A stretch of DNA of 64,000 nt from Globodera rostochiensis (taxonomy: Eukaryota > Nematoda > Chromadorea > Rhabditida > Heteroderidae): the NCBI GenBank assembly GCA_018350325.1, contig JAEVLN010000019.1, positions 1 through 64,000 on the forward strand, written 5' to 3'. Every line of letters begins with the position of its first letter. The stretch's first letter is position 1. The position numbers and the translations under genes were made by a program. Positions 58,118 to 64,000 of the stretch are shown here, piece by piece. Under the pieces are notes generated by a model, which was given only the letters and a program-made list of their open reading frames with translations, was not told the origin of the DNA and did not search any database.

Positions 58118-58372
58118 ATGGTTAAAAGTGTTGAAGATCATCGGATGGATTCTGGTATGGTTTATGAAGACGATGAAGATGATCATCTTCTGCTGCAACA
58201 TTCGTCCGTTAAGCCGCCGGCCATCGCGCGTCGATTCTTCTGAGAGGCTCCGCCACTGAACGAATTGCGAACGGCGGAACAAAACTGGAGGAAGCACGGC
58301 GCCGAGTTCACTTTTCGCATTCTGAACAAAAGAAACTTTACTGTGAAGAGCCTTTCATTATTTAATATTTAA
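58118..58372 (+). CDS. Small acidic protein; 41-nt intron or in-frame TGA
   Basis: From ATG at 58118 the frame (MVKSVEDHRMDSGMVYEDDE ...) meets TGA at 58241 and then stays open in the same frame for 42 codons of convincing sequence (EAPPLNELRTAEQNWRKHGA...). Alternatively a 41-nt intron 58203-58243 (GTCCGT...TCTGAG) joins two exons into a ~70-aa protein ending GGTKLEEARRRVHFSHSEQK and a short tail. That version contains RRVHF, matching the RVxF docking motif for protein phosphatase 1. The intron length is typical of this window, so I favour splicing. No family is assigned. Confidence 0.45.
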
Positions 58373-60668
58373 TACTTTTATATATTTTAACAAAATTAAC
58401 AATTGAAAAAAATGTGCTTACCGTTCCACTGCCCCTCTTCCGTGCGACGGTATGAATTCGACCACATCGGTTGGAGGATGGATTATGCTGATCATTTTTG
58501 TTTTTTGAAGTTACGTTGGTGAAGAGAGTTTTAGTTTGATCGGTTTGTTTGATCGGAACTTTTTGGTTGATCGGAACTTTTGTTTGATCGGAACTTTTGT
58601 TTGATCGGAACTTTTGATATGGATGGAATGAATTCCCAAAGGAGAGTGATTTTCTGATCACTTGCGTGTATTTATAGGCGAAAAACGATCCTCCCCCGCT
58701 CAGCCAGCCACAACGACGCCGCACAACCAATAATTGTTTGCGTTGGGTGTTCGTCGCGCCTAACACTCCGCCCCCATCGAAGTCGTGGGAGCGCATTTCC
58801 TCTCACGGGGAGAGGCGGAGGGGGACGAGAAGGATCCCCCGCGGGGAGGGAGGGACGAGAGAGTTGGGGGGGGGGGGGGGGACGCGGCGTGGAATGGTTT
58901 CTGGCGACCTCATGTCGTCACAACAGCGGTGGGGGTGTGAGGAGAAGCCTTCTTTAGACAATTTGGTCAATCATTTTCAGTGAAGAAAGGGCAACAAAAA
59001 ACAAAGTGCACACCACACATCATCAACTAATTTGTAGAGGAAATGGACTGAGAGAAGCACTAATTGGCATGGATTTTGGAAATCCGTTTTTGACAGTTTA
59101 AATCAAGAGTCTATAGAAATAAAAACAGTAAACCTATTTGAGAGCTGGGTTTTCACTTTACAAATTATCGGTTTTGAATGTTTTTGTAATTAGGGTGTTG
59201 TCAAACTCAACAAAAAATTTAAAACCAAATGAACAATTTTAGGAAACTCGTAAACTGGTCCGAAGCCGGTATTGGGCGTTTTGAGAACAAAATTTTGCTT
59301 ACCCGAGTTACAGTTTAAATTATCGGTATCAAGACGGACTCACAGCCATCTTCACAGTACGGCCTTGAAACCATTTTCTCGACAAAAGTTCATTTCCATC
59401 CTCGGAATTATCCCCCGCGGGAGGGTTCACCCCCGCCCGCCATCCGTTCCATTGCCATCCATGCAACGGCGGGCGAGTTCAAGTCCAGGTTGGCGACGGG
59501 CCAGCCCGGTCTCCTGCTGCTGCTGGTCTTTTCGCTCAGCCGTTCCCAAACCAAACCCCCAACACAGACAATTCCTCACATTTACCCCCGCTTTCTCTTC
59601 TTCCGCAATAATAATAATTCATCCGTCCACCCCCCCCCCCCCTCCCACTTTTCTTGTTGGTAACTGATCACGATCGATCACATTTCATATTTGCATTTAT
59701 CATTTTTTATTTCTTATATCCCCATGTCTGGGGCTGTGCTATTATGAAATGGCCACCAAATTGGATGTTTAATCTCGACTGAATTAGAGTTGGGTGGGTG
59801 GGGGTGGGCGACTTTCAATCTTTTCGAGACAGTTCAATCATTTAAAGTCGGCGGATGGGTGGAGCGGAGACGACGGGGGGGGGGGGGGGGGGGCGCTGAC
59901 CGTCAATTGATGGCCTCCCCCCCGGCCCCCCCGCCCCCCGCAATTTCTATATTTGTAGGAAATGCTCCCGGAGTGGTCTCAGAACGTCACTTGACTGAAA
60001 AATAAAATATTCACTGATAAGCTAAAATATGTATTAAAGAAAATGTTTTATTTTTGACATTTCTAAATTTTTATTTTTGTTTTGTGCAATTGTCCCAACT
60101 TTACGATTACACTTTGTCCCACAATTTGGTCGAAATTACTTTTTAAACGGGCAAAACAATGTTTAAAAAGGTGCAACGAAGGGAGCAAAGTTCGAAAGGA
60201 GTACACTTTCATCTTTAATTCATAAAAAGAAAATAAATGAGAAGAGCAAATCACTTTTAGTACAACTTTAAATACCAAAAAAGTAATTTTAATCGATTTT
60301 AAAATTAAATATTGACAAATTAAAAAATTGTTCAGGTTAATATGATGATCCTTGTAAATTAAATAACATTCCGGAACCGCTTTTGAACGTTACATACAAA
60401 TGTTAACTTTCGTGAAGGCCAAATCGTCCGGCGGCACCAATACAATTCGCGTACTTTTTATATTTGTTTTTAGAAAACAAATTAAAATCAGAAAAATGCT
60501 CTATTTTAAATGTCTTAAATTGTTGATTTAATTTTTTAATAAAAAATTATCAAAATAAAAAAAAACAACGGATACACACACATTCCTCCCTTCTACACAA
60601 TTTGTTTCGCAATACTGATAGCTCAAATAAAAATTTGTCAAAAGTAATTTTAAAAAGAAATAAAAATA
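58373..60668. other. Intergenic with short tandem repeats and G/C runs
   Basis: Five copies of a roughly 19-bp unit TTTGATCGGAACTTTTG lie at 58535-58620, just before a TATA-like 'tgtatttatagg' (about 58666, plus-strand reading). G runs are at 58867 and 59877; a C run is at 59630. No exon is supported. Confidence 0.45.
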
Positions 60669-62142
60669 TTATCGGTTGGAATTCACTCGGACGGCCCAAA
60701 TTGCGGTGGTCTTTGGCGGGTGGGTTGAAATGGCATTGGCACTCGCCGCATTTGGCTTCATCAAAAGGCGCCAATAAATAATGGAACAGACAAAAGCGTC
60801 GATGTTGCAAAAAGTGATGCCAATTTCGCCGGCATACGACGCTAAGCTTATGCTGGTCGCCTTTGAGGACAAAAATTATTTTCACAGATTATAAACTCAA
60901 TAATAATTACTGAATTGAAGATGAGAATAACCAATCCGGGCAACACATTGAAAGCAATTTCGGCAAAAATTGTGAATTTGATCACTCGATCTTTCTAAAA
61001 AAGTTTCTATTTTTTAAAACTTTTCACAATTAAAATTATTACCATATTTTTTGCAGCACTAAATGAACGGAGCATCCTCAGAAAAATCAGACAAAAACAA
61101 ATATTGAGTAATCCAAAAGTATTTTTGATGCACGTTTGTGCCAATGACAGTGTCTTAATCGCCAAACAGGACACCACTGAACATTTGGATACTGAACAAA
61201 ACAAAAAGTAACAAATGATCGGCATTTTTAATGCAATACAGTATACTACTACCTTTGTCCAGCTGAAGGGGCAACTCTGTCAAGTAGGTTACTGTACTTG
61301 CACACCAAGCCACCAGAATGACCAGACCGCCAACGGCACAAAGAAGTTTATTGATGCACGAAAAGCTAAAGGCATTTATTTGTATAAACGATTGGCTGCT
61401 TCAAATATATGTTAAGTGATTTAGTTTGTGTAAATTGATCTGCTGCTGGTCGCTCGATATAATTTATTAGGATGGCACGACCATTCACTTCAATTTAAAC
61501 ACCAACTTGCTGTTAACTCCACCAAACTGCAGTGTCAAGCAACGCTCAATGGCAAGAAAGGTCACGGTAATTGGCGCAACGGCATAATAATTGCCCTCAA
61601 AAATGCCCGTCCAGAAAAGGACTTGCGGCGAATAGGGCGAAGCTGGCGCTTCCGGATGTTCAACAAATTGGAGGACAGCCCAAATCAACGTGTATAATTG
61701 GTAAGGAATTGCTGAAAATGTCACATCTTTATAATAAAGTGTTAAAAGTTGAACAAGCCTTAATTCCGGTTAAAATTTCCTTATTTTCTGATTCACAGTG
61801 TGCCTAATTTGCAATTTTTTAAAATCTAATTTGATGTTTTCCTCGCACATCCTTCAGTAACTTTAACAATCCTGAGCCAACGGTGGCAAAATTGTCCATA
61901 AAATGCCTGCCACCTGTGAATTGTTTGTGCTTACCAATGGCAGAGCACGCGCAATGTGTGCACATATACAAACGCATCGCCGGGGACAGTCCGTTAACTT
62001 GCAATTTGTTGGGCCAAAAATGGGCGATTAGCAGCAGCGAACTCAGCAACGAAATGGACACGAATTTGCACAACAAAACGACCAAATGTTCGCCAAAGTT
62101 AACAAAGTCGATCGGTTTGAGGAGAGAATTTGCGGAAGGCAT
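60669..62142 (-). CDS. Serpentine (7TM) receptor, sra/srab-like
   Basis: A nematode chemosensory-type G-protein-coupled receptor. Exons (minus): 61935-62142, 61507-61711, 61253-61365, 61043-61191, 60911-60994, 60669-60860; 316 aa, phases exact, which is the usual size of nematode serpentine receptors. Hydrophobic segments in order: HLVVLLCKFVSISLLSSLLL; PYQLYTLIWAVLQF; YYAVAPITVTFLAIE followed by RC (the E-R-C after TM3 takes the place of DRY); LLCAVGGLVILVAWCASTV; LNICFCLIFL; IAFNVLPGLVILIFN; IGITFCNIDAFVCSIIYW. Family placement (sra, srab or a lineage-specific family) is uncertain. Confidence 0.75.
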
Positions 62143-62959
62143 CGGCAAATTTTGGGGAAAGTTTAAATTTGAAGCTCTGTCATAAAATTACCTAAGCGTT
62201 CAAATGGTCCAAATTTGCTTTACCTTTTAATGCCCTGTCAATTTCCCTCCCCCATTTAATTTAATTTAATTTTTTTGTTGTTGTTGAAATCACTCAAAAA
62301 CAATTTGGGCAAATGCTACGCTAATTAGCACGTCGTCGAAGCGTAATTGAATTGAATCCGTCCGCGGGAGGGCGGGCGACCTTTACGCTAACAAAGTGCG
62401 TTTTAATTGAATAATCGACGAACGGCAAATTCTGGTTGGCCTGAAATGCCTCCAGCAACAATTAATACGCCCATTGGTTGGTGTTCGCTGACATAGCGTC
62501 GTTTAAAGCGTCAGATGCCATGCCGTGCTTGGATTAACCGAAAAAGTGTAATTACCGAAAATTGAAGGTTAGAGAGAAATGGAACAACTTGGCACATAAA
62601 ACTAAAAATTAACAAATTATGTATTGACATTTTTAATGGGCCTGTTTGGCTATTAGTGATGTTTGGTATATAAAAGGCAAATGGTAAAATTCGATAAACT
62701 TATTGTTTGTTTTTGAAAAGCGAAATTTAAGAAATTTTTATTTTCAAAAAATATTTTTTTATGTACATTATTAGTAGTGTTGGACAAACGCGGTTAACCG
62801 GGGGACAGGGACCGTTAATTATCTTAAATCGGTTTGTTTGTTATTTATGCAATTAGCAAAAATGCCGGTTTAAATTGCAAAAGAAATTGATAAACAATTG
62901 GACCATTCAATTACTGAACATTTATTGAATTGCTGAAGACATTCACTGCTTCCATTTCG
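62143..62959. other. Intergenic
   Basis: AT-rich spacer without a supported gene. Confidence 0.35.
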
Positions 62960-64000
62960 CTAAATCGCCGCCGTTTTTGCGCCCAAAATTCCGATTAGTA
63001 CAAAAAGGGACAAAATTGGCAAAAAATGTGCGCCGATTGAATGGCGCCGGGCGCCGTTGCAACGCGAGCCTTGGCAATAGCACCTTTCCAAGGAGTACGG
63101 CTAAAAAGGGGACAAAATGAATGCTTCTTCATACGTAAAAGTCGACTTTATAGTGAACAAAACAGCACCATTTGGACGGGATGGTTGTCGAACAGGTCGA
63201 AAGTGTGCTCCGATTGCATTTGGACACAAATTGCATTTCCCGTCGGATTGTACGGAGCGCAACCGCGCGATTCCATCCAACGACCTTTGCAAATAAAACA
63301 ATAAAAGCATTTTCTGTGTGTAATTTGAATGGCTCCCGGTGCCGGGGGCATCGCCAAAACTTTGCCTCTACACCGGCCGGGCACTACCAATTTGGCCCGG
63401 TTTAAACGCTCAACCACCGACCGACCATTAAGGTAACCGGTTGTCTTTGTGCACCACTGTCCTGGACACGTTTGACGCCAATACGAATTACAGTCTCCGT
63501 TCGAATCGTAGCGCAAACAGCTCAAACAATCGGTTGCTGAACATTTAACACATTTTGCAAATTAATTTAAATAATGAGTGTAATATGAGCGGCGGCATTC
63601 ACTTGACAGTTGCTGAGTCTGACGACAAATTGACTCGGAAAAGGCGCCGCCGCCTTCGGCCGACTCTTTTTTGGCCACAAATTTGTTGTTGCACGCGCCT
63701 TCGCCCTTCTCCGCGGTGGAGCAGTAATGCACTCCCACATAAAGCTGACTGTACGTCTTGGCACCGCGGACTGGGTCGTAGATGGTCACGTTGTGGGGAG
63801 ACTCCGCGTAGAAACATCTCAAGTGCATATTTACAAAAAATGCAAAACGCAATTTGAATAATTATCACTTACAAATTAGGATTCAAATTTCTGATCAGAT
63901 TTGAATCCGGAAGTTGGCACATTTTTATTTTTTGATTTAACTTTAACCAACTTGTTGTCATTGATCGCCGGCGCGGTGGTGTATCCAGGGTAAAAGTCGG
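62960..64000 (-). CDS. Ly6/uPAR-like, GPI-anchored Cys-rich protein (5' end outside window)
   Basis: Exons (minus): 63873-64000 (partial, frame uncertain), 63603-63817, 63422-63536, 63178-63313, 62960-63100. Cys-rich, with motifs LCFYAESPHN...HYCS, CLSCLRYDSNGDCNS...CPGQWC and KCFYCFICKGRW...GC. The last exon reads RCYCQGSRCNG, the C-x-C-x4-CN end that closes Ly6/uPAR domains. It is followed by a C-terminal hydrophobic tail (HFLPILSLFVLIGILGAK), the usual GPI-anchor signal. At least two Ly6-like modules are therefore present. Likely displayed on the cell surface. The upstream exon and signal peptide are beyond the window end. Confidence 0.6.

Noticed and set aside
58241..58243. Selenocysteine codon
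   Set aside because: A 41-nt intron removes the TGA with good phase, and no SECIS-like hairpin was evident by eye downstream; kept only as a splice ambiguity.

Overview
This window is nuclear DNA from an animal, most likely a nematode and probably a plant-parasitic tylenchid such as a cyst nematode. The reasons are: AT-rich DNA with very short introns (about 35-60 nt), a notable share of GC-AG introns, frequent homopolymer G/C runs between genes, and nematode-type gene families (ground-like hedgehog-related protein, sra/srab-like serpentine receptor, BTB protein, GPI-anchored Ly6-like protein). The species is an inference. Gene models below were built by hand from splice sites; nearly every exon chain keeps phase exactly, which supports them, but no transcript or database comparison was available.

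Layout. 1-12200: a large inverted repeat (arms about 695-3440 and 9390-12205) carrying two opposed copies of a methylthioribulose-1-phosphate dehydratase gene (APIP/MtnB), with a third, truncated copy at 259-670. Between the arms lie a small secreted peptide gene (4144-4338), a complete UDP-glucuronosyltransferase gene (4596-7491, minus) and a hAT-like element (7830-8761). 13491-17716: AP-2 transcription factor, with a second hAT-like element in an intron. 18359-21157: a zinc-finger factor on the minus strand. 21158-29338: mostly non-coding, rich in poly-C/poly-G, with one polyQ exon. 29339-36097, plus strand: ground-like protein, AIG1/ADTRP-type hydrolase, metallothionein and a four-TM protein. 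36425-42574, minus strand: BTB protein, cytidine deaminase and a core-1 galactosyltransferase-like protein lacking the DxD motif. 42800-43440: G-rich array. 43663-44773: third hAT-like element, inserted inside an open reading frame. 46375-49745: M28 glutamate carboxypeptidase II. 52420-55602: a coiled-coil protein. 56239-57904: an H2C2/BED-like zinc-binding protein. 60669-62142: a serpentine receptor (minus). 62960-64000: Ly6-like protein (minus, 5' end outside the window).

The genes do not form an obvious pathway; they are ordinary metazoan neighbours. The most unusual content is a set of three non-autonomous hAT-like elements. Each has an 8-bp target duplication and its own subterminal short-repeat array, yet they share an internal GC-rich palindromic core, and two of them carry tRNA-like cassettes. 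Other points of interest are the recent palindromic amplification of the APIP gene, the density of GC-AG introns (seven distinct ones among roughly 110 modelled introns), and a galactosyltransferase-like gene whose metal-binding motif is lost.
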